A stretch of 64,000 nucleotides of DNA from assembly GCA_947683625.1 (NCBI GenBank), contig CANTUR010000844.1, forward strand, positions 1-64,000. Reading direction: 5' to 3'. The number at the start of each line of letters is the position of its first letter. Position 1 is the stretch's first letter. Below, piece by piece: positions 1-10,306 of this stretch. Position numbers and translations under genes: made by a program. The notes under the pieces were generated by a model that was not told the origin of the DNA, did not search any database, and worked only from the letters and a program-made list of their open reading frames with translations. Origin of the DNA: Mallotus nudiflorus (Eukaryota; Streptophyta; Magnoliopsida; Malpighiales; Euphorbiaceae).

Positions 1-1
1 A

Positions 2-1330
2 CCGATAAAGTCCTGGTATGATATTGTTTCCCAAGAACAAAATAAAGATGACTCTCCCAAAAATCTTGCAATTCAACAATGGATCGAATCAGTCTCTCAG
101 ACTCCTGAGCTTCTCCAAGCTATTCAAGCAACTCTGAAACCTCCAGTTTCAGAACTTCCTAGTATTTTGGGCCTTCCTCCGCCCCCAGGTAAAGACTCTA
201 ATCTCATTTCAAAATCTGAGAAAGGTAATTCTTCTTCTCAAACCCTTTCTCAAAATATTTTAACTCCTGTGGCTACCCAAAGTAGCTCACAGATTATTTT
301 ATCCCAATCAAAAATAAAGTCTTCTGAATTTCTTACAAAAGCCACTTTTCAAAACATCTTGACAATTGAAGATGGCTTTTATAATAAAAATCCTTTTATA
401 GCACTGCAAAACCATTTTCCAAAAAACTGGTTTTTTAAACCTTGGGATCTTTCAAAACCCCAAGAATATTATCAAACTATTTTGGAATTCACCGGATCAG
501 CAGAATTCAAGCACTTCCACCATAAAGGTTCTCATGACCCCTCTTATTCTACCTGTAAAATCCTTAAAGTCCTTCACCCTAAAGATTGGGGCCAAGATCT
601 CTTTAAACCCAAAACCTTCCCAGTAAACTTCCAAACCAAGCTCGAATTTTGCCCAACCTTCTCTTATTGGGACTACGAACAAGCCTGGTTCAACACTTTC
701 CTTATTCAAAACCATTTTGCCACACACTCATGGTTATTCTTCTTAAGTGACCATGCTAATCTTTCCAAATTTCCTTCATGGTTTTCCAGATGGTGGAACA
801 ACTATGGCCCTATCCCTGATATCCTTCCTTCTGATATCCGTAATGGGTTCGACCTTTTTGAATCTCATTACAAACCCTCTTCTCCTGAGAAAAGGTTTTC
901 TTTCCTGTGCCTTTATTGCTCTAAATTTTTTGTGCCATGGGTTTCTCAATGGTATCTCGATTATTCTTCCAATAATGGCATTATAGTTCTCCAAAGAAAA
1001 TTTAAAGTAAAATGGTGGAATTCCTACAGAATTCCAGAAAAGATTTCCAAGACAGCAATCTCCGAGTGGCTCCAAAAGCATGGGTTTATTGGAAGTTCTC
1101 CCTCTCAAACAAACTTTCTTGCTCAGAAATCCCATGCCAGTGCGCTTCTTGCAGCTGCCAAGACAGAAGAAGAGTATTTCAAAATAATGCAGCAGTTAGT
1201 CTTATCGCGGACTACACCTTCTGCAGCTTCTAGCCATTCTGAAGAGTCCGAGCCCTTCATTGATTTGGGTAATGACAATGAGGATGACTGTTATGGTATC
1301 TTTAGCCCTATTAAGCCCACGAGCTTCTAA
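2..1330 (+). CDS. Caulimovirid ORF2 protein, unknown function (left copy, 5'-truncated by window)
   Basis: The frame is open from the window edge to the TAA at 1328-1330, at least 442 codons. By comparison with the right copy, its start (MPRKKK) lies about 90 bases left of the window. The N-terminal third is Ser/Pro/Gln-rich and low in complexity, with a PPPPG stretch. The middle is a compact domain rich in Trp and Phe (KNWFFKPWDL near 425-454, SWFSRWWNNYGP near 776-811, FKVKWW near 1000). The C-terminus is acidic (EESEPFIDLGNDNEDD). No catalytic motif was recognised. In the intact viral order it sits just 3' of RNase H and overlaps its end. It corresponds in position to the florendovirus second ORF, whose role is not known. 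The gag-like feel of the central domain is only an impression. Confidence 0.7.
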   Translation, partial: PIKSWYDIVSQEQNKDDSPKNLAIQQWIESVSQTPELLQAIQATLKPPVSELPSILGLPPPPGKDSNLISKSEKGNSSSQTLSQNILTPVATQSSSQIILSQSKIKSSEFLTKATFQNILTIEDGFYNKNPFIALQNHFPKNWFFKPWDLSKPQEYYQTILEFTGSAEFKHFHHKGSHDPSYSTCKILKVLHPKDWGQDLFKPKTFPVNFQTKLEFCPTFSYWDYEQAWFNTFLIQNHFATHSWLFFLSDHANLSKFPSWFSRWWNNYGPIPDILPSDIRNGFDLFESHYKPSSPEKRFSFLCLYCSKFFVPWVSQWYLDYSSNNGIIVLQRKFKVKWWNSYRIPEKISKTAISEWLQKHGFIGSSPSQTNFLAQKSHASALLAAAKTEEEYFKIMQQLVLSRTTPSAASSHSEESEPFIDLGNDNEDDCYGIFSPIKPTSF

Positions 1331-1792
1331 GGCCTTGTATAGCTCCTATTCTGTAAAAGATTTGTATATAGATATATTTTTGTTTAGCCCAATGGGTTGA
1401 AAATCCTTAGGGACGGCCCATGTAAAAGTTAGGGTAATTATATATAAAAAAAAAAAAAAGTATTTTAATTTTCTGTATTTTCCAGGTCACCAAGTTTGGG
1501 ACACACTTGGACAGCACTCAGGCAAATTTGACTTCTATGTCAAATTCTCCCCTCCTGACTCTGCTCAGATTCCACTCCACTCTATCAGACCACATGGATG
1601 GGGCCCCCGGCTTCTTCTTTCAAGACTTGATAAGTGGACCTTCACTAAAGTCAGTGCAGACAACTAATAAAGACAGAGGGTAACCATTCTCCCTCAAATC
1701 ACGGATGCTTCAGGATCTCCTGCTGGCCCCTCTCACATGGGCATCCTTTTCCTAAAAGAATCCCGTGCCTCTACAGCCTCTCCTCTCCAGCT

Positions 1793-1801
1793 CTATATAA
1801 A
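1793..1801 (+). promoter_or_regulatory. Viral TATA box, left copy
   Basis: CTATATAAA lies about 460 bases after the ORF2 stop, in the intergenic region where caulimovirids carry the pregenomic RNA promoter. It is about 230 bases upstream of an AATAAA. The second copy is at 10065-10073. Confidence 0.75.
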
Positions 1802-2028
1802 GAAGAGGAAAGGGGGAGTAGAGAAGAACAATTTTTAAGTTTAGAAAAGGAAACACACTGTAAAAATCAAGAGAGTTCGAAAAGCTTAGCTTTCCTCTCT
1901 AAGTAAAGTAGTTTAAAATTGGTTTCACTTCACAAAGCCTGTAACTTTCTGTAAACTCATCTTCTTCCCTGGAACTCCTTTGCTTTGGATTAAAAGAACT
2001 CTCTGTAACTTTCCCTTTCTCGGATTCT

Positions 2029-2034
2029 AATAAA
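2029..2034 (+). terminator. Viral poly(A) signal, left copy
   Basis: AATAAA lies about 235 bases downstream of the TATA box. Caulimovirids place the poly(A) signal shortly after the transcription start so that the RNA is terminally redundant: read-through on the first pass, cleavage on the second. The copy at 10301-10306 would serve the complete unit. Confidence 0.65.
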
Positions 2035-2061
2035 GAAAAGAAAAATTTCCTTTCCTGTAAG

Positions 2062-2127
2062 ATTATTTTCTTATGTTCTTATATTTATTTAGTTATTATT
2101 TTCTTATGTTCTTATATTTATTTAGTT
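2062..2127 (+). repeat. Two tandem 33-bp AT-rich repeats
   Basis: The unit beginning ATTATTTTCTTATG and ending TTTATTTAGTT occurs twice (2062-2094 and 2095-2127), just after the poly(A) signal. The same pair is present in the right viral copy near 10334-10399, so it predates the tandem structure. Confidence 0.85.
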
Positions 2128-2361
2128 TTCTTTATGCTTTATTTATTTTAAAGATTTATTTATTTTCTTAAGTATGCTCTGTGCTCGCCTAAGCAATTAG
2201 GATCTTGCACATCAGAAATCTGTTTTATTACTGTTCACTATCTTGCTACATACATTTTGGATCGGTAACCTCCCTTGGAGAGTGAGACCGACACTTGCTC
2301 TTGCATCTGGCATCTTCATCACTATCTTTTGCTACAGTACCCCTTAAATCCTTGGCAGTCC

Positions 2362-2373
2362 TGGTATCAGAGC
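2362..2373 (+). other. Primer-binding site for initiator tRNA-Met
   Basis: TGGTATCAGAGC is complementary to the 3' end of plant initiator tRNA-Met, the primer used by Caulimoviridae and by many LTR elements. It lies about 190 bases upstream of the first long viral reading frame. It marks the conventional genome start and coincides with the right end of the integrant, where only TGGTAT remains (10634-10639). Confidence 0.88.
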
Positions 2374-2561
2374 CTGGGGGGGGATTAAGTGATTTCTACA
2401 GTTTTTGTTTATCTGCTATGAATAGTGTTTATATAATGCTGTTACGGTGAGTCCTTTGGTCTTGGGTGGTCCCGGTTGTAAGTCCCGGAGAGGCTGTGAA
2501 TCCGTTGGTTTAGCCTGAGAGTTGTAGTCGTAACATCCTTCTATTTTTCACTAGTCATACC

Positions 2562-2987
2562 ATGTATCCTATTTTCGGTAGAACCACTTCTTCTTCTTCT
2601 TCCTCTGCTCCCTCTTCTTCTAAAGGAAATAAGAACCTTATTAATAGCGATGAAATTACCATAGAAGACTTCGATAGATGCATAGATGACTTTAAGCTCA
2701 CTGAAGTTCACCAAAATCAAGTCTATAAAACTTCTGCCCTTAAGTTTTTCAAATCAGATTATATAATCAGAACTGAAGAAAGAGATGTCCAATTAGACAA
2801 AGCTAAAGATGAAATTAAACTTCTTTCTTCTTCTTCTATAGAAAAACATAAAGCTAAAGGTTTTAGATATATCCATATAGGTCTTGTTCAAGTTGGTGTT
2901 AAGCCCCTCAACAGAGAAGGCCTTAATACCTCTATCCTCGCTGCCCTCAGGGATAAGCGATTTAGAAATTTTAAGATTCATTGCTAG
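2562..2987 (+). pseudogene. Movement-protein (30K-like) region of viral ORF1
   Basis: The frame from the ATG at 2562 opens with a Ser-rich stretch. It carries a segment (GFRYIHIGLVQVGVKPL, near 2859-2909) followed by NREGLNTSILAALRD, which resembles the conserved core of caulimovirid cell-to-cell movement proteins. Homology continues in another frame to about 3316, so a frameshift lies near 2980. The start is chosen because it is the first ATG after the tRNA primer site and leader. Confidence 0.7.
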
Positions 2988-3279
2988 GAACTATAGAATC
3001 TAGTCTCTGTAAAGGTCCTATATCTTTTGACTGTTATCCCAATTTTACAGTCTCTTTAAATGATCCAAATCTTTTAAAGTCATTAGTTTTACAGATCCAG
3101 ACCCATAACTATGTAATGGAGGATGGATCCATTCCAATTGCATTAGTTTTTAAAGTTCATTATAAAGCCATGATGTCTGCTTTTGCTACCAAGAGTCGGT
3201 TTCATAGTAAAAAAGGAGAAACCCTTCTTCTTCAAACTGATATGACTAAAGCAAATGTTGTCATACCTAAACCGATACA

Positions 3280-5675
3280 GTGGAACCAAATAACCCTTCT
3301 GAAGACTGGATCTTAGAAAGTGCTACTGAACCTATATCACAAATCCAAGACAAAACACCTCCAAACACAGAAATAAAGCAAATAACCCAGTTCCAAGATG
3401 GACGAGTAAAGATTAGCTTTGACAGAACCTCTTCTAGTGCCAGATTTTCTGACACCTCATCATCGGAATCCTTTGACCTTGGAAGAATATCCCAGATTCC
3501 CTCTGTCATTAATCTTCCTTATAAAGACCTGCACAGACAAGAACCACAAAACCCTATTATTCTTCCTTACCCAGGACCAAGCAGATTTACACCCAAATAT
3601 ACCTCCAGTTATGATTCCTCCTTATATCCCAGCCAGATTCTCCACATCCGACTTACCCAATATATCTCTCAGAAATATTAACCATAACAATAATATAGCT
3701 CAGCCCATATACACAGAACCACAACAAGAAATAAAATCTCCTTCGCCTCCTGCCTCACCAACAGCCTCAGCTCTTACTGAAAATATAGCCCATGAACTTT
3801 CTGTAATTGATAAAGAATTTGTACCAGATAAAGCATCTTTACATAAAGATTTTTATGCATCTCATAATTTAGAAAAAAGGACTTGGTTTTTCAAGCATTT
3901 TCTGAATACGAGACAAGATATTCAAATAAAGTTTTATAATTTCTTACAAAATAATAAAGTTAATTTATATTTCTTGATTGGTTTGAAATATATGCCTTGA
4001 AAAATAATATTTCATATCCTTTTAAAGATTTAAACCCTATTACTACCCGTAAGAAAAGCTGGGAATTAGCAAATGGTCAATCCATAGAGTCTGAACATCC
4101 TCCCCTTAGGATGATTAAGATTCCTGTAGGAGAAGAAACTATAGATGCTGCCCCTTACAAAAAACCCCAAGATAATGACACCCAGAATTTAAAGAATATA
4201 GTTTCTCAAAACAATTTTACCAATGCCCATCTTCATAGCATAGGTAAACAACTTTCTAGGATAGAAAACCAACCTTCTGTTACTATAGCACCATCATCTT
4301 CCACAGACAAAAGGCTAAAAACCCCTATGTTTAAACCATTTCAAGTTTCTCATACAGCCCAACAGGAAATTAGATCTAATCGATCTGAATTCCTTGATGC
4401 AATTAGAGACCAACTAAGTCGTATAGCTCCCTCTTCTTCCACTCTATAGTACCTGACACTCCACAGAATGATAGCCAGACTATCAATCAAAATATTAGTG
4501 TCTTAGATAAAGTCTTAGAATCCACTTCTGATGAAGAAGCATTTCAGGAACAGTCTCCTAGAATTGCTAAACTTTATTGGCAAAATAACCAACCTTTTAG
4601 GTCAGGTTATACTAAAGCTTCTTATCCAGACTTAGACATAGGTGACCAGCCCTAGTATCTTAGTTCAACCCAAGTTCAATGCCAGTTCCGTTTATGATGG
4701 AACATTGATGGCATGTCAGAATTTCAAATTCTGAATACCCTTCAGCAGATAACCATGGCTTCCAATGCTTATAAAACCCAAACAGGAACTTCTGATAGGT
4801 CTGTAGCTGAACTAGTTATAGCAGGTTTTTCTGGCCAACTCAAAGGATGGTGGGATTACCATCTTACTATCCAACAGCAAACAGACATTCTGTATGCTGT
4901 CAAAAGAGATGAGGAAGGTCTTCCCATTCTCGATTCCTTAGGAAATACAACCCAAGACTCTGTTTCTACCCTTATTCTTACTATAGCACTCCATTTCATA
5001 GGAGATTCTTCCCATCTTAAGATAAAAATGCTGACCTCTTATCCAATCTAAAGTGTAGAAAACTTAGCGATTTCCAATGGTATAGATCGACTTCCTTACT
5101 AGGGTTATGATTAGAGAAGACTCCAACCAGCCTTTCTGGAAGGAGAAGTTTCTCGCAGGTCTCCCTACTCTTCTAGGAGAACGTGTCAGAAATACCATTA
5201 GGCAATCCTTTGGATCCCATATCATTCCCTATGATCAACTTACCTACGGTGAATTAATTAGTGCTACCCAAAAAGAAGGCCTTAGATCTGTCAGGATTTG
5301 AAACTCCAAAAACATCTTAAATGGGAACTAAGAAAGTCCAAAAAGAATTAGGATCCTTCTGTAAACAGTTCGATATGGTTATAGTCAAGATAAAGCCTGT
5401 AAAGGAGATTGTAGCAAAAAGCTAAGTCTTCCTCCTCTAAGAAGTATTCTACGTCTAGAAGATCCCATAAGAAGAAGACCTCTCATGAGCCTTACTACAA
5501 AAAACCTTATAGGAAATCCTTCTCTAAGAAAAATAAAGAATTCCAACCAAGAAAAGAGACCTCAAAGATGTCACCTGCTACAAATGTGGCAAAAAAGGAC
5601 ATATCTCTAAATATTGTAAAGTCTCCAAGAAACTTCAGGAGCTTGACCTAGAAGAAGAAACTCTAGCACAGCTTT
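3280..5675 (+). pseudogene. Coat-protein region of viral ORF1 with CCHC zinc knuckle
   Basis: This is a stretch of overlapping short frames. Its middle part (4713-5051) contains a segment around GFSGQLKGWWDYH that resembles caulimovirid coat/gag cores. After it comes a Lys/Arg/Ser-rich basic tract (5400-5560) and then a CX2CX4HX4C knuckle, CYKCGKKGHISKYC, at 5576-5617. A knuckle at the C-terminal end of the coat region is standard in the family. Several frame breaks interrupt the region. Confidence 0.7.
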
Positions 5676-5680
5676 CTGCA

Positions 5681-6448
5681 TTGCTTTTACACACATCTGA
5701 ATCTGAGTCTGAGCCTTCCTCCTTAGCAATTCCTCAGATAGATGAGTTAGCCACTACTTCCTCCTCTACCTCTGATTCTGAGACTAGTCCTGATGAAAAG
5801 TATTTAAATATGCTTACTAAAGAACAAAACCTCATTCTAGACGCCATTCAGCACATCAATGACCCTATTGTCCAGAAAAGGTATCTAGAACAACTTAGGC
5901 AATCCTTAGAAAAGGAACCTGAGCCCCCTAAGACTGAGTTGCCTTCCACAAATACCAATATGTATGATCTTACAGCTATCTTGAATAGGAAAAAGCATGG
6001 TAAGAAACCCATAGGAAATGTCCAAGAACTCCAGTCTGAAATAAAGATCATTAAAACTGAACTCAAGCAAATCAAGGAAAAGCAACAAAAGGATTCTGAA
6101 TTAATTCAGTTTCTTGTCACCAAACTAGCTGAAGAATCTAGTGATAGTGATGACACAAAAGGCTTAGAATTAGAACCCCAGTCCTTAGCTAATATAGATA
6201 AAGTCCCTCACGATTTTCTCTATGCTTTAAGCCAAATTACTTCTAGAAAATATGTTGTTAGAGTCTCTCTTGTCTTTGATAAAGATTTTCAGTATAATAC
6301 TGTCGCTCTGTTTGATACAGGCGCAGATTTAAGTTGCATAAAGACTTCCATTGTTCCTCATCGTTTTCAAGAAAAAACTCGTGAAACTCTCTCCTCTGCT
6401 AACAATTCTAAAATGCATATAGATGTAAAACAGATGTCAGTGTTTTAA
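5681..6448 (+). pseudogene. Aspartic protease region of viral ORF1
   Basis: The open segment begins acidic and Ser-rich, continues through a Lys/Glu-rich, probably coiled-coil stretch (EIKIIKTELKQIKEKQQ) and reaches the protease motif FDTGAD at 6311-6328. The TAA at 6446-6448 interrupts it, and downstream sequence (about 6450-6600) continues in another frame. The role is inferred from the motif and its position between coat and RT. Confidence 0.75.
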
Positions 6449-6819
6449 ATAACGGATTTTCTATTAAAACCTCTTTTCTTCTTGTTTCTGATATTAGTTA
6501 TTCAGTAATTCTAGGGACACCTTTCATTAATTTGATAACACCCTATATAGTTACCCATGACTCAATTGATTTCAAAGATAAAGATATTTACATTTCTTTT
6601 CCCTTTTTAGCTAAACCAAAAACTCGTCAACTCAATTTTGTTCAAGCACATTCAATCTATAGAAATCAAATAAACTTTTGGTTAAGACCAAGAAACCGAT
6701 TTGTTTGATTTAAAGCAAAAGTGTTTATTTTAACAAAATTGAACATCAATTACAAAAAGATTTTGTAAAGAAATGCATTCTTGATCTCCAAAATGTTTTG
6801 TTAAAGAAGTCTGTTCTGA

Positions 6820-7740
6820 TTGCCAAATGCTTTTTGGAATAGAAAACAACATATAGTTGACCTTCCTTATGAACCAGGATTTGATGAGAGAAACATTCCT
6901 ACTAAAGCCAGACCAATTCAGATGAATGCTGAACTAGAACAACATTGTAGGAAGGAAATCCAAGATCTTGAGTCTAAAGGATTAATCTCTAAATCTAGGT
7001 CCCCTTGGAGCTGTGCAGCCTTTTATGTTAATAAAGCTTCTGAACAAGAGAGAGGTACTCCTAGGCTCGTAATAAATTACAAACCTTTGAATACAGCCCT
7101 TAAATGGATTAGGTATCCTATTCCAAACAAAAAAGATCTTCTTCAAAAACTCCATTCTGCATTTGTATTTTCAAAATTTGATATGAAATCGGGATTCTGG
7201 CAAATACAAATTGATATAAAGCATCGTTACAAAACTGCTTTTACAGTCCCTTTTGGACAATATCAGTGGAATGTAATGCCTTTCGGTTTGAAAAATGCTC
7301 CTTCTGAATTTCAGAGAATTATGAATGATATTTTCAATCCCTATTTCGAATTCTGTATAGTATACATTGATGATGTTTCTATCTTTTCTAAATCCATTGA
7401 ACAACATCTCAAGCATTTAAAGACTTTCCTTATGTTGTAAAAAAAGCAGGTCTTGTTGTTTCTGAAAAGAAAATATCTCTTTTCCAAACTCGTATCAGAT
7501 TCCTAGGGCATTATATCTGTCAAGGAACAATTGTTCCTATAGAAAGATGTCTAGAGTTTGCCAACAAATTTCCTGATAAAATTCTTGAAAAAACTCAACT
7601 GCAAAGATTTTTAGGAAGCCTTAATTATGTTCTGGATTTTTGTCCCAACATTAATAGGATGGCCAAACCTTTGCATGATAGGCTAAAAAAGAGTCCTCCC
7701 CCTTGGACAGATGAACATACCAAGATTGTCAACATATAAA
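6820..7740 (+). pseudogene. Reverse transcriptase region of viral ORF1
   Basis: A 621-base open segment (6820-7440) carries recognisable RT blocks: FSKFDMKSGFWQIQI (7168 onwards), MPFGLKNAPSEFQ (about 7279) and the catalytic box YIDDV (7363-7377). A stop or frameshift at 7438 separates it from the thumb/connection part, which continues in another frame to about 7738 (FLGHYICQG near 7501). The RT resembles Caulimoviridae in having no nearby integrase. Confidence 0.88.
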
Positions 7741-7789
7741 GAAATATATAGTCTCTATTCCCTGTCTTCATCTAGCAGACCCTAGCCTT

Positions 7790-8160
7790 CCTAAAGTTGT
7801 TGAAACAGATGCCAGTGACTTAGGTTACGGTGGTATTTTAAAACAAGTTCAAAATGGGCGGGAAGTAGTAGTTCAGTACACTTCAGGACACTGGAATGTC
7901 ACCCAAAAGAACTATTCTACCATTAAAAAAGAAATTCTTTCTATTGTTCTCTGCATCACGAAGTTTCAATCTGATTTACTCAATCAAAAGTTTTTACTTA
8001 GAATTGATTGTAAATCTGCTAAAGAAATTTTACAAAAAGATGTTCAAAACATTGCATCAAAACAGATTTTTGCTAGATGGCAAGCTATATTAAGTATCTT
8101 TGATTTTGAAATTGAATTTATTAAAGAAATGAGAATTCTCTTCCAGACTTTCTGACAAGA
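7790..8160 (+). pseudogene. RNase H region of viral ORF1
   Basis: The segment includes ETDASDLGYGGIL from 7802, which holds the first catalytic Asp. Further on come NYSTIKKEILSIV (about 7909) and a DCKSA block (about 8008). It ends beside and overlaps the start of ORF2 at 8183. RNase H is the last ORF1 domain, as in florendoviruses and other caulimovirids. Confidence 0.8.
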
Positions 8161-8182
8161 GAATTTTACAAAACAGATAAAG

Positions 8183-9600
8183 ATGCCTCGCAAAAAGAAG
8201 GAACCCTCTGGTAAAGAAAAAATTGATCCAGATAAAGTTGCCCCTACTAAAGTTCCTCTTTCTTCTGAAAAACCGATAAAGTCCTGGTATGTATTGTTTC
8301 CCAAGAACAAAATAAAGATGACTCTCCCAAAAATCTTGCAATTCAACAATGGATCGAATCAGTCTCTCAGACTCCTGAGCTTCTCCAAGCTATTCAAGCA
8401 ACTCTGAAACCTCCAGTTTCAGAACTTCCTAGTATTTTGGGCCTTCCTCCGCCCCCAGGTAAAGACTCTAATCTCATTTCAAAATCTGAGAAAGGTAATT
8501 CTTCTTCTCAAACCCTTTCTCAAAATATTTTAACTCCTGTGGCTACCCAAAGTAGCTCACAGATTATTTTATCCCAATCAAAAATAAAGTCTTCTGAATT
8601 TCTTACAAAAGCCACTTTTCAAAACATCTTGACAATTGAAGATGGCTTTTATAATAAAAATCCTTTTATAGCACTGCAAAACCATTTTCCAAAAAACTAG
8701 TTTTTTAAACCTTGGGATCTTTCAAAACCCCAAGAATATTATCAAACTATTTTGGAATTCACCGGATCAGCAGAATTCAAGCACTTCCACCATAAAGGTT
8801 CTCATGACCCCTCTTATTCTACCTGTAAAATCCTTAAAGTCCTTCACCCTAAAGATTGGGGCCAAGATCTCTTTAAACCCAAAACCTTCCCAGTAAACTT
8901 CCAAACCAAGCTCGAATTTTGCCCAACCTTCTCTTATTGGGACTACGAACAAGCCTGGTTCAACACTTTCCTTATTCAAAACCATTTTGCCACACACTCA
9001 TGGTTATTCTTCTTAAGTGACCATGCTAATCTTTCCAAATTTCCTTCATGGTTTTCCAGATGGTGGAACAACTATGGCCCTATCCCTGATATCCTTCCTT
9101 CTGATATCCGTAATGGGTTCGACCTTTTTGAATCTCATTACAAACCCTCTTCTCCTGAGAAAAGGTTTTCTTTCCTGTGCCTTTATTGCTCTAAATTTTT
9201 TGTGCCATGGGTTTCTCAATGGTATCTCGATTATTCTTCCAATAATGGCATTATAGTTCTCCAAAGAAAATTTAAAGTAAAATGGTGGAATTCCTACAGA
9301 ATTCCAGAAAAGATTTCCAAGACAGCAATCTCCGAGTGGCTCCAAAAGCATGGGTTTATTGGAAGTTCTCCCTCTCAAACAAACTTTCTTGCTCAGAAAT
9401 CCCATGCCAGTGCGCTTCTTGCAGCTGCCAAGACAGAAGAAGAGTATTTCAAAATAATGCAGCAGTTAGTCTTATCGCGGACTACACCTTCTGCAGCTTC
9501 TAGCCATTCTGAAGAGTCCGAGCCCTTCATTGATTTGGGTAATGACAATGAGGATGACTGTTATGGTATCTTTAGCCCTATTAAGCCCACGAGCTTCTAA
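8183..9600 (+). pseudogene. Caulimovirid ORF2, right copy, frameshifted and nonsense-mutated
   Basis: The ATG at 8183 (MPRKKKEPSGKEKIDP) overlaps the end of ORF1, and the reading frame stays open to about 8290. There, one base present in the left copy is missing (TATGTATTG versus TATGATATTG), so the frame is lost. A second lesion is TAG at 8698-8700, where the left copy has TGG. The remainder (8701-9600) is intact and identical in sequence to the left copy. This copy supplies the true N-terminus that the window edge removes from the left copy. Confidence 0.8.
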
Positions 9601-10064
9601 GGCCTTGTATAGCTCCTATTCTGTAAAAGATTTGTATATAGATATATTTTTGTTTAGCCCAATGGGTTGAAAATCCTTAGGGACGGCCCATGTAAAAGTT
9701 AGGGTAATTATATATAAAAAAAAAAAAAAAAAGTATTTTAATTTTCTGTATTTTCCAGGTCACCAAGTTTGGGACACACTTGGACAGCACTCAGGCAAAT
9801 TTGACTTCTATGTCAAATTCTCCCCTCCTGACTCTGCTCAGATTCCACTCCACTCTATCAGACCACATGGATGGGGCCCCGGCTTCTTCTTTCAAGACTT
9901 GATAAGTGGACCTTCACTAAAGTCAGTGCAGACAACTAATAAAGACAGAGGGTAACCATTCTCCCTCAAATCACGGATGCTTCAGGATCTCCTGCTGGCC
10001 CCTCTCACATGGGCATCCTTTTCCTAAAAGAATCCCGTGCCTCTACAGCCTCTCCTCTCCAGCT

Positions 10065-10073
10065 CTATATAAA
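10065..10073 (+). promoter_or_regulatory. Viral TATA box, right copy
   Basis: CTATATAAA, identical to 1793-1801. Only about 570 bases of viral sequence follow before host DNA, so any transcript started here would run into the interval between the insert and RH18, antisense to RH18. Confidence 0.7.
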
Positions 10074-10300
10074 GAAGAGGAAAGGGGGAGTAGAGAAGAA
10101 CAATTTTTAAGTTTAGAAAAGGAAACACACTGTAAAAATCAAGAGAGTTCGAAAAGCTTAGCTTTCCTCTCTAAGTAAAGTAGTTTAAAATTGGTTTCAC
10201 TTCACAAAGCCTGTAACTTTCTGTAAACTCATCTTCTTCCCTGGAACTCCTTTGCTTTGGATTAAAAGAACTCTCTGTAACTTTCCCTTTCTCGGATTCT

Positions 10301-10306
10301 AATAAA
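10301..10306 (+). terminator. Viral poly(A) signal, right copy
   Basis: AATAAA, equivalent to 2029-2034. With the left TATA box (1793) it would bound a terminally redundant, genome-length transcript of about 8.5 kb. Confidence 0.6.

Larger units (their letters stand above)
1..2367 (+). repeat. Left copy of the viral terminal redundancy
   Basis: Bases 1-2367 recur at 8272-10639 at an offset of about 8271-8273. Differences seen by eye: one extra A near base 21, G429 versus A8699 (Trp to stop), a poly-A tract after 1445 that is 3 bases shorter, one extra C near 1617, and single substitutions near 2239, 2308 and 2347. That is about four substitutions and three indels in 2.37 kb. The true left limit lies outside the window. 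Confidence 0.93.
2562..8165 (+). pseudogene. Caulimovirid ORF1 polyprotein, multiply disrupted
   Basis: A run of reading frames on one strand, together covering movement, coat, protease, reverse transcriptase and RNase H, reads as one broken polyprotein gene. The frame changes or meets a stop at about 2985, 3314, 3998, 4447, 4653, 5049, 5299, 6446, 7438 and 7737, so at least ten lesions are visible. Most lesions look like small indels, because the next segment continues in another frame with little or no gap. The gene as it stands cannot give a full product. Residual errors in a long-read assembly could imitate some of the indels, although neighbouring host genes read cleanly. Confidence 0.85.

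Noticed and set aside
497..1233. Short frames antisense to or out of frame with viral ORF2 (also 8767-9503)
   Set aside because: They are shadows of the ORF2 coding sequence, repeated identically in both copies.
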